Positions 41,739 to 50,567 of a stretch of DNA of 64,000 bases are shown in pieces (position 1 is the first letter of the stretch; every line of letters starts with the position of its first letter). The DNA is from JBCCFW01 sp039029535 (GTDB taxonomy: Bacteria; Acidobacteriota; JBCCFW01): NCBI GenBank assembly GCA_039029535.1, contig JBCCFW010000016.1:1-64000 (forward strand). The letters run 5' to 3'. The notes under the pieces are model-generated. The model was given only the letters and a program-made list of their open reading frames with translations. It made no database searches and had not been told where the DNA came from. Both the position numbers and the translations under genes were made by a program.

Positions 41739-41758
41739 TTCGAGGTCAATGCCTCGAA
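41739..41758 (+). promoter_or_regulatory. Small hairpin in the mreC leader
   Basis: TTCGAGG (41739-41745) pairs with CCTCGAA (41752-41758) over 7 bp with a six-base loop. An AT-rich TAAGAT/TAAAGT stretch lies just upstream and may be a -10 element of an mreC promoter. The hairpin ends 18 bp before the GTG start. Confidence 0.4.
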
Positions 41759-41776
41759 CGCACTAGAGGTCTGGCG

Positions 41777-42622
41777 GTGAAGGAATCACTGCTCGAGCGT
41801 CATCACCTGGCCGTCCTGGCGACGGTCCTCGGCCTGGGGGTCGCGATCACCACGCTGGGGCTGCGGGCTCCCGACCGGCTGCTGCCGGTTCAGGAGCGAG
41901 GCCTCGCCCTGACCGCTCCCGTCGTCTCCCTCGGACACGGGGTGGTGCGCTGGTGCCAGTCGGCCTGGATCGGCCTCCTCGACCTGCGCACCTCTCACTC
42001 CCGCCTCGTGCGGACCGAGCGTGAGCTCCGGGATCTCCGGATCCTCCTCGACGAGCGGCGTGAGCTGGCCATCGAGAACGACCGGCTGCGGCAGCTCCTC
42101 GACCTCGCCGAGCGGACCGAGCACCGATCGGTCGCCGCGCGCGTCCTGCATCAGGAGCGCGACACCGACCGCGTCCTCGTCATCGACCGAGGGACCGACC
42201 ACGGCATCCTGCCCGATCAGGCGGTGGTCGCCCCGGGCGGCGTCGTCGGCAAGGTCCTCATCGCCACCCGGCGGGCCGCCAAGGTGCAGTGCCTCGTCGA
42301 TCCCGACGGCGGCGTGGCCGTGCTGGTCGGAGAGGGCCGCCGACAGGTCCAGGCCGTCGTCCGCGGCGGCCCCGACGGTCGCCTGCGGCTACGTCATGTC
42401 GGACCTCGCGGTCGCCTGTCGGTGGGTGAGGTGGTCGTGACCTCGGGGCTGGATCAGGTCCACCCGCGAGGGCTGGTCGTCGGCACGGTCGAGTCCGTGC
42501 GCGACTTCGGGGGGCTCGAGCGTGAGATCACGCTGCGCCCCGCCGTCGACTTCGAACAGCTGGAGGAGGTCCTGGTCCTCGCTCCCGAGCCTGCCGCGCC
42601 CCAGCGCGTGGCGCGACGCTGA
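41777..42622 (+). CDS. mreC: MreC rod-shape-determining protein
   Basis: A 281-residue protein with one N-terminal membrane helix (about residues 11-30), a coiled-coil segment (RTERELRDLRILLDERRELAIENDRLRQLLDL, about 78-110) and then the beta-barrel domain of MreC (AARVLHQERDTDRVLVIDRGTDHGILPDQAVVAPGGVVGKV, VQCLVDPDGGVAVLV, SVGEVVVTSGLDQVHPRGLVVGTV). It is a periplasmic scaffold of the elongasome that contacts PBP2 and MreD. AGAGGT is six bases before the GTG. It starts the mreC-mreD-mrdA-rodA run. Confidence 0.93.
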   Translation: MKESLLERHHLAVLATVLGLGVAITTLGLRAPDRLLPVQERGLALTAPVVSLGHGVVRWCQSAWIGLLDLRTSHSRLVRTERELRDLRILLDERRELAIENDRLRQLLDLAERTEHRSVAARVLHQERDTDRVLVIDRGTDHGILPDQAVVAPGGVVGKVLIATRRAAKVQCLVDPDGGVAVLVGEGRRQVQAVVRGGPDGRLRLRHVGPRGRLSVGEVVVTSGLDQVHPRGLVVGTVESVRDFGGLEREITLRPAVDFEQLEEVLVLAPEPAAPQRVARR

Positions 42623-42629
42623 GCGGCTC

Positions 42630-43127
42630 ATGAACCGGAGACACCTCCTCCTCGTGCTCCCCGTGACGCTGCTCGTCGCGTGTCTCGTCACCGGCGGCCT
42701 GTCGGCCCTGGGCGTGACGCTCCTCGACCCCTTCCTCATTGCGACGGTGGTCCTCTGCTCCCGTCAGAGTCGAGGTCGCGCGCCGCTCATCGGTGCGTTG
42801 ATGGGGCTCGTGCAGGACTGCGTGTCCGGCACCCTGCTCGGTCCGCGCCTTCTCGTCCTGGCGGTCGTGGGACGTGCTTGCGCCGAGCTCACTCGTCAGC
42901 GCAAGAGCGAGCAGGCCGAAGACCGCGTGCTGTTGTCGGTGGGGGCGGTGCTCGTCGACTTGATCGGTCGAGCCTGCGTCGCCTTCACCTTCGGGCTCGA
43001 GTTCGGCGGTTTCGGCTTCCTCGCGATGCTCGTCGACGCCGTGCTCTGCTTCGTCGTGCTCACCCTGTCCGCCGCGCCCGTCGGAGGAGCGAGAGGTCGA
43101 AGACTTGTCCCGTCCCGCGGTCGATGA
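42630..43127 (+). CDS. mreD: MreD rod-shape-determining protein
   Basis: About 165 residues from ATG at 42630, seven bases after mreC. It has four to five hydrophobic helices (HLLLVLPVTLLVACLVTGGL, LDPFLIATVVLC, LIGALMGLVQDCVSGTLLG, and two later ones). GLVQDCVSGTLLGPRLL is the typical MreD segment (G-x2-QD-x5-G). It partners MreC in the inner membrane. Its 3' end overlaps the TTG start of the next gene by 23 bp, so translation is tightly linked. Confidence 0.88.
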   Translation: MNRRHLLLVLPVTLLVACLVTGGLSALGVTLLDPFLIATVVLCSRQSRGRAPLIGALMGLVQDCVSGTLLGPRLLVLAVVGRACAELTRQRKSEQAEDRVLLSVGAVLVDLIGRACVAFTFGLEFGGFGFLAMLVDAVLCFVVLTLSAAPVGGARGRRLVPSRGR

Positions 43128-44919
43128 AGTCCTGGCGTTCCGCTGTCGCCTGATCTTCGGGGTGCTCGCCCTGATCGTGCTCGTCTTCGTGGCGAGGCTC
43201 TATCAGTGGCAGGTCGTCGAAGGGCCTCGCTACCTCAGTGACGCCCGTGCGAACTCGGTCAAGCACCGACCGGTGGAGGCTCCCCGGGGGCGCATCCAGG
43301 ACCGCGAGGGACGCCTGCTCGTCGGGAATCGACTGAGCCACGACCTCGTCTTGAAGGAGAAGCCCGAGGACGAAGAAGCGGCGTTGCTCTTCGTTCATCG
43401 CCTGACCGGCCGCTCTCTCGAAGACATCGAGAAGAGCGTCGCGCGTCAGCGAAAGAAGGACCGACGCGTGCCGCCGGTCGTGGCTCGCGACATCCTGTTC
43501 TCGCAGCTTGCCTACTTCGAGACCCGTCGGGAAGACGTCCCCGATCTCGACCTGCGCAGTCGCACCCTTCGCGACTACGTGCAGGGCAGCAGCGCCGCTC
43601 ACGTGCTCGGCTACTGCGGTGAGATCTCGGCCGAGGAGCTCGCGCGGCAGGGGCGAGGCGGCCTGCACCGCCGTGGCGATCTCATCGGCAAGCGTGGCAT
43701 CGAGAAGACCGCCGATCGCTTCCTCACCGGTCAGCGTGGCGAGCAGAAGGTCATCGTCGACACGCGAGGGCGCATCGTCGAGACCGAGCTCGCCGAGAGC
43801 CCCGAGCGGGGTGCCGACCTCCGGCTCACCCTCGACCTCGAGCTCCAGCAGCGCGCCGAGGCGGCGCTGGAAGGCCGACGCGGCGCCTGCGTGGTGCTGG
43901 ACGCACGCACCGGCGCGGTCAGGGTCCTCGCCTCGTCACCCACCCACGATCTCGAGGCGTTCTCGGGGCGCATCTCTCACGTGCTGTGGTCGCAGCTCAA
44001 CGAGGATCCCGACGGTCCGCTGCGTGATCGCACGATCTCGGGTGGCTACCCGCCGGGCTCGGTGTACAAGCCGCTGGTCGCGGCCGTGGCGCTGGAGCAG
44101 GGCCTCTCGCCGGAACGAACCTCGGTCTGCTACGGCCAGACTCGGGTGTTCGGTCAGACACGTCGGTGCTGGAAGAAGATCGGCCACGGTGAAGTCGACA
44201 TGCACGCGGCCTTGGTCGGCTCCTGCAACATCTACTTCTACGAGCTGGGCCGGGACATGGGCGCCGATCCCATCTTCGCGCTGAGCGAGAAGGCGGGCTT
44301 CGGTCGCAGGACCGGCATCGACATCACCGGCGAGCGCGCGGGGCTCATGCCGAGCCGGAGCTGGAAGCGCCGCACTCAAGGCGAGGGCTGGTACCCGGGC
44401 GACACGATCAACCTGTCCATCGGGCAAGGTTTTCTTTCGGTCAGCGTCCTGCAGGTGGCTCTCAACGCCATGGCCATCGGCAACGGCGGCGCCTACTACC
44501 GACCGTACGTGTTGGATCGGGTCCTCGACCACGAGGGCAACACGCTCCACGTGACCGAGCCGGAAGTGCTCGGACGTCTCGACATCAGCGCACGGACGGT
44601 GTCGATCATCAAGACGGCCATGGAGGACACGGTGGCCTCTGGTACCGGTCGGCGCGCTCGTCTCGATGGAGTCAGCGTCGCCGGCAAGACGGGGACCGCG
44701 CAGTCGGTGGGCAGCGCGACCTCGGAAGAGAGCAACGGCGATCGCCGGCACGCCGAGCACGCCTGGTTCATGGGTTACGCGCCCGCCGATCAACCGGAGC
44801 TCGCGTTCGCGGTCATTCTCGAGCACTCGGGTCAGCACGGCGGTGAAGCCGCTGCGCCGGTGGCCCATGCGGTGCTGAGCCACTACTTCCGCGATCGGCT
44901 CGTCTTGACGGGGTTCTGA
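43105..44919 (+). CDS. mrdA: Penicillin-binding protein 2 (elongation transpeptidase)
   Basis: A 604-residue protein with a TTG start (GAGAGG eight bases upstream). An N-terminal membrane helix (LIFGVLALIVLVFVARLYQWQ) is followed by the dimerisation domain (RGRIQDREGRLLVGN, GYCGEISAEELA, GDLIGKRGIEKTADRFL). The transpeptidase domain has the SxxK motif in GYPPGSVYKPLVA, SxN in VGSCNIYF, and KTG in VAGKTGTAQ. It cross-links peptidoglycan during elongation, working with RodA, which follows at once with a one-base TGATG overlap. Confidence 0.95.
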   Translation: MSRPAVDEVLAFRCRLIFGVLALIVLVFVARLYQWQVVEGPRYLSDARANSVKHRPVEAPRGRIQDREGRLLVGNRLSHDLVLKEKPEDEEAALLFVHRLTGRSLEDIEKSVARQRKKDRRVPPVVARDILFSQLAYFETRREDVPDLDLRSRTLRDYVQGSSAAHVLGYCGEISAEELARQGRGGLHRRGDLIGKRGIEKTADRFLTGQRGEQKVIVDTRGRIVETELAESPERGADLRLTLDLELQQRAEAALEGRRGACVVLDARTGAVRVLASSPTHDLEAFSGRISHVLWSQLNEDPDGPLRDRTISGGYPPGSVYKPLVAAVALEQGLSPERTSVCYGQTRVFGQTRRCWKKIGHGEVDMHAALVGSCNIYFYELGRDMGADPIFALSEKAGFGRRTGIDITGERAGLMPSRSWKRRTQGEGWYPGDTINLSIGQGFLSVSVLQVALNAMAIGNGGAYYRPYVLDRVLDHEGNTLHVTEPEVLGRLDISARTVSIIKTAMEDTVASGTGRRARLDGVSVAGKTGTAQSVGSATSEESNGDRRHAEHAWFMGYAPADQPELAFAVILEHSGQHGGEAAAPVAHAVLSHYFRDRLVLTGF

Positions 44920-46007
44920 TGCTTCCCGACTGGCTCAAGCGCATCGACGGCGTCTTGCTGTTCACGGCGGTGACGCTCTCGCTCATCGGCGTGGCCTTCA
45001 TTCACTCGGCGAAGGACCGCGGCGACGGCCTGGCGTCGGAGGCGTCGCACCAGCTCATGGTGCTCGTCATCGCCCTGGGCGTGGCGGCCGGGCTGACCTG
45101 GCTGGACTATCGAAAGCTCGCCAAGATCGCGCCCATCCTGCTCGGTGGCGGCATGGCCTTGCTGGGCGGAGTGTTGCTGAGGGGGCGCGAGGTGGCGGGT
45201 GCTCAGGCCTGGCTCGACCTGCCGGGCTTGCCGCGCATCCAGCCCTCGGAGTTCGTCAAGGTCGCGGTCGTGCTCATGCTCGCGGCCCTGGCGTCGAAGC
45301 GGGAGCCGGGTCGTCTCCGCTGGCACCATGCGGCGCTCGACACCATCGTCGTCGGCCTGCCCGTGGGGCTCATCCTCCTGCAGAACGATCTCGGCACCGC
45401 GCTGACCTTCGCACCGCTGCTCCTGGCGGCGATGTTCTGCTCGGGGCTGTCCTGGCGGGTCATCGGCGTGCTGGGCGTGCTGGTGGCTCTCTCGACACCA
45501 CTGGTTTGGCCTCATCTCTCCGACTACCAGAAGGACCGCATCCTGCTGCCCTTCCAGCCCGAGAGGGATCCCACTGGCCGTGGTTACCAGGGCATCCAGG
45601 CGCGCATCGCCGTGGGCTCGGGTGGGCTGGTCGGCCAGGGCTACTGCGAGGGACCGCAGAATCGTCTCGGCTTCCTGCCCGCGCGTCACACCGACTTCGT
45701 GTTCGCCGTGGTGGCGGAGGAGTGGGGCTTCTTGGGGGCGACGCTCGTCCTTGGGCTCTATGCGCTGTTGCTCGCGAGGCTGCTCGCGGCGGCGGTCGCG
45801 GCGCCCGATCGATTGGGGTCCTTCGTGTGCCTCGGGGCGGCGAGCTTGATAGCGGCCCATCTCGTCGTGAACGTCGGGATGGTGCTCGGGCTCATGCCCA
45901 TCATCGGCATCCCCTTGCCACTGATGTCCCACGGCGGGTCGTCGCTGCTGTCGACCTTCGCGCTTTTGGGCCTGGTGGGGAGCGTACGGTGGCGTACTGC
46001 GGCGTGA
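44919..46007 (+). CDS. rodA: RodA peptidoglycan glycosyltransferase (SEDS family)
   Basis: A 362-residue protein with about ten membrane helices. SEDS-family landmarks are LPRIQPSEFVKVAVVLMLA, LILLQNDLGTALTFAPLLLAAMF, GLVGQGYCEGPQNRLGFLPARHTDFVFAVVAEEWGFLGA and PLPLMSHGGSSLLSTFALLG. It polymerises glycan strands from lipid II. The ATG shares a base with the upstream stop. The cluster order mreC-mreD-PBP2-RodA is standard. Confidence 0.96.
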   Translation: MLPDWLKRIDGVLLFTAVTLSLIGVAFIHSAKDRGDGLASEASHQLMVLVIALGVAAGLTWLDYRKLAKIAPILLGGGMALLGGVLLRGREVAGAQAWLDLPGLPRIQPSEFVKVAVVLMLAALASKREPGRLRWHHAALDTIVVGLPVGLILLQNDLGTALTFAPLLLAAMFCSGLSWRVIGVLGVLVALSTPLVWPHLSDYQKDRILLPFQPERDPTGRGYQGIQARIAVGSGGLVGQGYCEGPQNRLGFLPARHTDFVFAVVAEEWGFLGATLVLGLYALLLARLLAAAVAAPDRLGSFVCLGAASLIAAHLVVNVGMVLGLMPIIGIPLPLMSHGGSSLLSTFALLGLVGSVRWRTAA

Positions 46008-46029
46008 TGGTGGGCTGTCCTCCAATGCC

Positions 46030-46788
46030 GTGAAAGTACTGATGACAGGGGCTTTCGGTCGCACGGCCGAGAGCATCGTCAGCCAGCTCGTCGATGCCGG
46101 GCACGTCGTTCACGGGGTGGACCTCCCCGGCGTGCCTCCACCGCCCGACCGCGTCTTCGGAAGCTCGTCGCAGCTCGACGTCGCCGATCTCGAGGCCCTG
46201 GCACCCTCGGTCACGTCGATGGACGTGGCGGTGCACCTGGCGGTGGCAGTGGGTGCCGGTGACTACCTCTCGCCGGACACGCCCTTTCGGACGAACGTGC
46301 AGGGGACCTACGCCGTCCTGGAAGCCGCTCGGCGAGCCGGGGTCGGGCGCGTGATCCTCATCGGCTCGGCCCCCGTGCATCTTCCGACTGGCGACGTCCC
46401 CGTCGATCCCCGGTCCAGGCTGCCCTGCGACTCGGGTGCGGACTTCCTCTACGACGTGACGAAGTCGCTCCAAGAGGAGCTCGGCCGCCAGTTCGCGGAG
46501 ACCCACGGCCTGACGGTCCTCAACCTCCGAGCGGGGCACGTGGTCGATGGTGCGGTCGGTCGCGACCTCGAAGGACGACCGCTCTCCGAGCTGGACTACT
46601 GCCGAGGAGGTTGGGTCTGTCGTCACGACCTCGCCCGAGCCGTGGTTGCCGCGCTGAGTTGGGAAGGCACGGGCTACGAGGCATTCCACGTCATCGGGAG
46701 CCGGGCAGCACGGGAGAGGTTCGACGTGGGCAAGACCGAGCGTGAGCTGGGGATCGGCTTGAAGGCCGACTTCAGTGACTTCGCCTGA
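46030..46788 (+). CDS. NAD-dependent epimerase/dehydratase family protein
   Basis: A 252-residue extended short-chain dehydrogenase. The GTG at 46030 is 22 bp after rodA. The nucleotide loop is KVLMTGAFGRTAESI (GxxGxxx type), and the catalytic Tyr-x3-Lys is YDVTKSLQEEL, with LIGSAPVHLP upstream. LNLRAGHVVDG and GGWVCRHDLARAV follow as in the uronate-dehydrogenase and sugar-nucleotide epimerase family. The substrate is unknown. It ends in a convergent position, 3 bp from the next minus-strand stop. Confidence 0.8.
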   Translation: MKVLMTGAFGRTAESIVSQLVDAGHVVHGVDLPGVPPPPDRVFGSSSQLDVADLEALAPSVTSMDVAVHLAVAVGAGDYLSPDTPFRTNVQGTYAVLEAARRAGVGRVILIGSAPVHLPTGDVPVDPRSRLPCDSGADFLYDVTKSLQEELGRQFAETHGLTVLNLRAGHVVDGAVGRDLEGRPLSELDYCRGGWVCRHDLARAVVAALSWEGTGYEAFHVIGSRAARERFDVGKTERELGIGLKADFSDFA

Positions 46789-46791
46789 GCG

Positions 46792-47079
46792 TCACGAGTC
46801 TCCCGAGGGAGTCGGTTGCGCCTTTCCGGAGCTCCGACGGCGACCCCACTGCACGAGACCGTACAGGCTGATCAGCAGCCACGCCGACTCGATGAGGAAC
46901 GCGGGAAGATTGAAGCTCTGGGTGAGCGAGAAGAGGATCAGCGCCGCGCCAACCGCATTGCCGAGGGAGTAGGCCAGGTCGTCGACACGCAGGCGTTTCA
47001 GTTGCAACGCGCCATAGCAGGCGAGCAGCACGACGACGCCGACGACACCGAGGACATCGGCGACGACCTGGACGCTCAC
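46792..47079 (-). CDS. Small membrane protein (CBU_0592-like)
   Basis: A 95-residue protein with three hydrophobic helices (VVADVLGVVGVVVLLACYGAL, YSLGNAVGAALILFSLTQSF, LPAFLIESAWLLISLYGLVQW) and a basic tail. The pattern resembles the small uncharacterised CBU_0592 family. The GTG overlaps the stop of the FabD-like gene (GTGA), so it is the last gene of the operon. Its function is unknown. Confidence 0.65.
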   Translation of the reverse strand: MSVQVVADVLGVVGVVVLLACYGALQLKRLRVDDLAYSLGNAVGAALILFSLTQSFNLPAFLIESAWLLISLYGLVQWGRRRSSGKAQPTPSGDS

Positions 47080-48197
47080 GCCTTCGCGCCGGCCTCGAGC
47101 AAGCCGAGCAGCCGCGACCGATCCGCCGCCCGACCCAGCGACGCGACGATCGGGTCGTCTGAGCCCTGGCGTTCGAGGAAGTCCGCTCGCGACGCGATGC
47201 CCGACCAGCGCTCGGCCACCAGGAGCTGACCGACCGGACCTCCGAGCGAGTCGCCCGGGCCCAGCAGGATGAGCAGGTCCGGTGCGTGCTCACGCAGCGC
47301 CACCCGCACCGAAGTCGTGAAGTCGTAGGTCTCGAGCACCTGCGTCTCGAGCGTGTACTGCCGCAACGCCGCAGGGTCGGCGTGGAAGGGCGACCAGGTC
47401 ACGCCACGACCGTCGATGAGCGGCATCTCCGGTGCCCGCCAGCCGAGATCGCCGAGCCGCCCCTGAGCGATGCCGCTCATCTCGGTCATGAGCGGCGTGT
47501 GGAACGCCGAGTGACCGGCCAGCCGAAGAGGGAAGGTCCGGCCCTTGCGCTCCACCGGCGGCAAGGTCTCGGTGAAGACCTTCAGCGCCGGCTCGTCACC
47601 GGCCAGCACGACGTTGCCGCCGAGCCAGATCGACACGTGCGCCTGACCACCGGCGGCCCGAGCTGCTGCCAGCCCCTCCTCAACGGCCTGAGACCGCGTC
47701 GCGTCCACCTCCCAGCTGTCGTCGTCGGCGATGGGGTAGACGAGCTGACCACCCTCTTCGCCGCGCTCGACCTGGATGGACGCCATGGTGTCGACGAGGC
47801 GCGCCGCGTTGGGTGCGTCGAGGGCGCCCGACACGTGCAGCGCCGTGTACCAACCAAGGCTGTTGCCACAGGCGACCACCGGCTCGATGAGACCGGCCTG
47901 AGCAGCCGCCTTGACGAGACCGAGGTCGGCGGCCGAGCCCGCGAGGATGAGCGCCGAGGCGTGGTCGGCCCGGAGGTGCTCGCGCGGCGAGAAGCGCTCG
48001 GCCGAGTCCAGGGTCATGACCGACGGCTGACCCCGCTTGGCGCGACAGGTGTCGAGCTCGCGCACGACCGCGTCGAGGCTCGTACGGACCTCGGTGACGC
48101 CTTCCTCGCGCGCCCGACCGAGGCTGCCGAGCTCGGGTGAGAGGTAGCTTCCACGACCGGGACAGACCAGCGCGGCGCGCAAGGGACGCGAGCTCAT
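47076..48197 (-). CDS. Divergent FabD-like acyltransferase
   Basis: A 373-residue protein with the acyl-transferase fold. ALVCPGRGSYLSPEL replaces the usual FPGQGSQ opening. The nucleophile motif is ACGNSLGWYTAL (GxSxG, with Asn in place of His), and the catalytic His is in LAGHSAFHTPLM. The Arg-x-x-Met-Gln region that binds the malonyl carboxylate in FabD reads RLVDTMASIQ here and I do not see the Arg in its normal place. It may carry a substrate other than malonyl. It overlaps the E1 gene (ATGA) and the small membrane protein gene. Confidence 0.8.
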   Translation of the reverse strand: MSSRPLRAALVCPGRGSYLSPELGSLGRAREEGVTEVRTSLDAVVRELDTCRAKRGQPSVMTLDSAERFSPREHLRADHASALILAGSAADLGLVKAAAQAGLIEPVVACGNSLGWYTALHVSGALDAPNAARLVDTMASIQVERGEEGGQLVYPIADDDSWEVDATRSQAVEEGLAAARAAGGQAHVSIWLGGNVVLAGDEPALKVFTETLPPVERKGRTFPLRLAGHSAFHTPLMTEMSGIAQGRLGDLGWRAPEMPLIDGRGVTWSPFHADPAALRQYTLETQVLETYDFTTSVRVALREHAPDLLILLGPGDSLGGPVGQLLVAERWSGIASRADFLERQGSDDPIVASLGRAADRSRLLGLLEAGAKA

Positions 48198-50512
48198 GCC
48201 TCACCTCCGTCGTTGAGGCCGAGTAGTGACTCCGCGGCTTCCCGGATGCTGTCGGTGCTCGGCAGACAGTGGTTGGCCGCCGGTCCGAGGGGGATGAAGG
48301 TGTCCGTGCCCGTGACCCGCGCGCAACGCCAGGGCGCGTCGACTGGTTGGTTCTCGAGCAGGCAGCTCATGACCGGCTCCGCCACGCCGCCGGCCCGACG
48401 TCCCTCGTCGACGACGAGCACGGCAGACGCAGCCGTGGCCGCGTCGACGATGGCTTGCGTGGGTAGCGGCTGGAGCCAGCGCAGGTCGAGAACGGTGCAG
48501 CGCTTGCCGTGCTTCTCACGCAGCGCTCGTGCCGCCAGCAGTGAGAGCCGCACGCCGTTGCCATAGGTGACGATCGTCAGGTCGGCCTTCTCGGCCGCTG
48601 GGCCACCGCCGAGGAATTCGTGATCACTCTCGTAGAGCCGGCCCTCGCCGATGGGCACGTGCCAACCGGGCTCCGGGTAGGAGAACTTCCAGGCCCCGTC
48701 GCCAGGCTCGAGGTTCTCTTCCTTGTAGAGCGCGATGGGCTCGAGCTGGACCGAGACCGTTCCGCAAGCCTTGGCGGCTGCCACCAACGTGCGGAGGATG
48801 CCGGCCGCGTCGTCACCACGCGAAGGGCAGCCCACGACGAGACCCGGGATGTCACGCACGGCGGCCGTCGAGTTGTCGTTGTGGAAGTGACCTCCGAAGC
48901 CCTTCTGATAGCCGAGGGATGCGATGCGCACGACCATTGGGTTGGCGTGCTGACCCTGTGAGAAGAACTGGAGTGAGCTCGCCTCGCCGCGGAGCTGGTC
49001 GATGGCGTTGTGCAGGTAGGCGAGGAACTGGATCTCCGGCACGGGGATGAGGCCTGCCATCCCGCAGCCGATGGCCATCCCGAGGATCGACGTCTCGTCA
49101 AGCAGGCTGTCGAAGACCTGCGCACGACCGACCGTCTTCTGCAGGCGATCGGTGACGCCGTAAACGCCGCCACGCTTCCCGACGTCCTCGCCGAAGACGA
49201 GCATCTCGCGATGCTGGGTGAGGAGCTCGCGCAGCGCGCGGTTGATGACTCGAGGCATGGGACGCGGCGATGCGTCGCGCCCCTCGGTCGGGGCCGACTC
49301 GGCGCTGCGCTTCACCTCGGCCGCGATGGTCGCGGCGTCACGGGGAGCGAGCGGTGCCTCCACGTCGGCAGCGCTCTCGAGTCTCGGTCGTCGCACGGCC
49401 TCTCGCGAGCAGGCCCGCACGCGGTCACGCGTGCTCTCGTAGAGGTCACGGAGCTCGGAAGGCGAGGCGACGCCCGCCGTCGCGAGGAAGCGCGCCGAGC
49501 AGAGGAGAGGATCCTGCTTCTCGGTGGCGAAGATCTCCTCTTCCTCTCGGTAGACGTGTTCCGGGTCGGCGCCGGCGTGGCCCAGCAGACGCACGACGTC
49601 GAGCCGCAGCACGGCGGGATGACGGTGCAGTCGAACGTGATCGACCGCGGCGCGGGCGGCCTGGTGGGCGTCGACCAGGTCGAGCCCGCTCGCCTCGAAG
49701 TAGGCGATCTGCCGGCCGCGAGAGGCGAGGCTCGTCCGCGTCCAGCCCGGCGGGCTCGACACCGAGATGCCGATGCCGTTGTCCTCGCAGAGGAAGAGCA
49801 CGGGCACCGGCAGCTTGCGCTCCGTCGCCCAGGCCGCCGCCTGGAAGGCTGCCTGCGCCGTCGCGTGGTTCAAGCTCGCGTCACCGAAGGAGCAGAGCAC
49901 GATGGCGTCGCGCGGGTGCGGGCTGGGCACGCCGAGGTGCGCCGCTCGCTCGATGCCCAGGGCCAGGCCCACCGCCTTGGGGAGGTGGCTGGCGATGGTG
50001 CTCGTCTGCGGCGGCACGTTGAGGGCGAGGCTGCCCCAGACCTTGTGACGACCACCCGAGATGGGGTCGTCGCGGGACGCCGCCAGGCCGAGCAGCACGT
50101 CCAGCGTCGGGGTCTGACCCGGCACCTGCCGTGCGCGCTCGAGGAAGAACGCACCCGAGCGGTAATGGAGCAGGGCGGGGTCGGTCGGACGCAGCGCGGC
50201 GGCGACGCTGGCGTTGCCCTCGTGACCCGAGCTGCCGATGGTGTAGAAGCCCTCGCCGGCCGCCCCCATGACCCGCGCTTCGAAGTCGAGATGACGCGAG
50301 AGCACCTGCGACTCGAAGAGACGGAGGGCGTCGCGGCCGGTGAGACCGCCGCCCACCGGATCGCCGAGGTCGCGGCGCCGCCGCGGGTCCCATTGGGCGT
50401 CGAGCTCGACGAGCTCGTCGAGGAAGCGCTGGTCGACGCGTCGCGCCGAGACGAGCTTGGGCGAGAGGGGGGAAGTGGAGCTGACCGGAGCGTCCGGTTC
50501 GGGGGCCATCAT
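48194..50512 (-). CDS. 2-oxoacid dehydrogenase E1, fused alpha and beta subunits
   Basis: About 772 residues from ATG at 50512 (ATG 50509 is also possible); the open frame extends further up but lacks homology there. The alpha half (about residues 1-360) has YRSGAFFLERA, LPKAVGLALGIE, CSFGDASLNHATAQAAFQAAAWATE (GDG-type thiamine diphosphate motif) and CEDNGIGISV. The beta half (about 410-770) has EMLVFGEDVGKRGGVYGVT, DSLLDETSILGMAIGCGMAGL and LTIVTYGNGVRLSLLAARAL. Most bacteria keep alpha and beta as two genes, or use one for branched-chain acids. No E2 or E3 gene is adjacent. It probably feeds an acyl-CoA pathway, perhaps from lysine breakdown. Confidence 0.88.
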   Translation of the reverse strand: MMAPEPDAPVSSTSPLSPKLVSARRVDQRFLDELVELDAQWDPRRRRDLGDPVGGGLTGRDALRLFESQVLSRHLDFEARVMGAAGEGFYTIGSSGHEGNASVAAALRPTDPALLHYRSGAFFLERARQVPGQTPTLDVLLGLAASRDDPISGGRHKVWGSLALNVPPQTSTIASHLPKAVGLALGIERAAHLGVPSPHPRDAIVLCSFGDASLNHATAQAAFQAAAWATERKLPVPVLFLCEDNGIGISVSSPPGWTRTSLASRGRQIAYFEASGLDLVDAHQAARAAVDHVRLHRHPAVLRLDVVRLLGHAGADPEHVYREEEEIFATEKQDPLLCSARFLATAGVASPSELRDLYESTRDRVRACSREAVRRPRLESAADVEAPLAPRDAATIAAEVKRSAESAPTEGRDASPRPMPRVINRALRELLTQHREMLVFGEDVGKRGGVYGVTDRLQKTVGRAQVFDSLLDETSILGMAIGCGMAGLIPVPEIQFLAYLHNAIDQLRGEASSLQFFSQGQHANPMVVRIASLGYQKGFGGHFHNDNSTAAVRDIPGLVVGCPSRGDDAAGILRTLVAAAKACGTVSVQLEPIALYKEENLEPGDGAWKFSYPEPGWHVPIGEGRLYESDHEFLGGGPAAEKADLTIVTYGNGVRLSLLAARALREKHGKRCTVLDLRWLQPLPTQAIVDAATAASAVLVVDEGRRAGGVAEPVMSCLLENQPVDAPWRCARVTGTDTFIPLGPAANHCLPSTDSIREAAESLLGLNDGGEA

Positions 50513-50567
50513 GGCGCGGGAGGATACGCCCATTCCTCGGGCGCGGCGACCCGAACCGACCGTGCAG

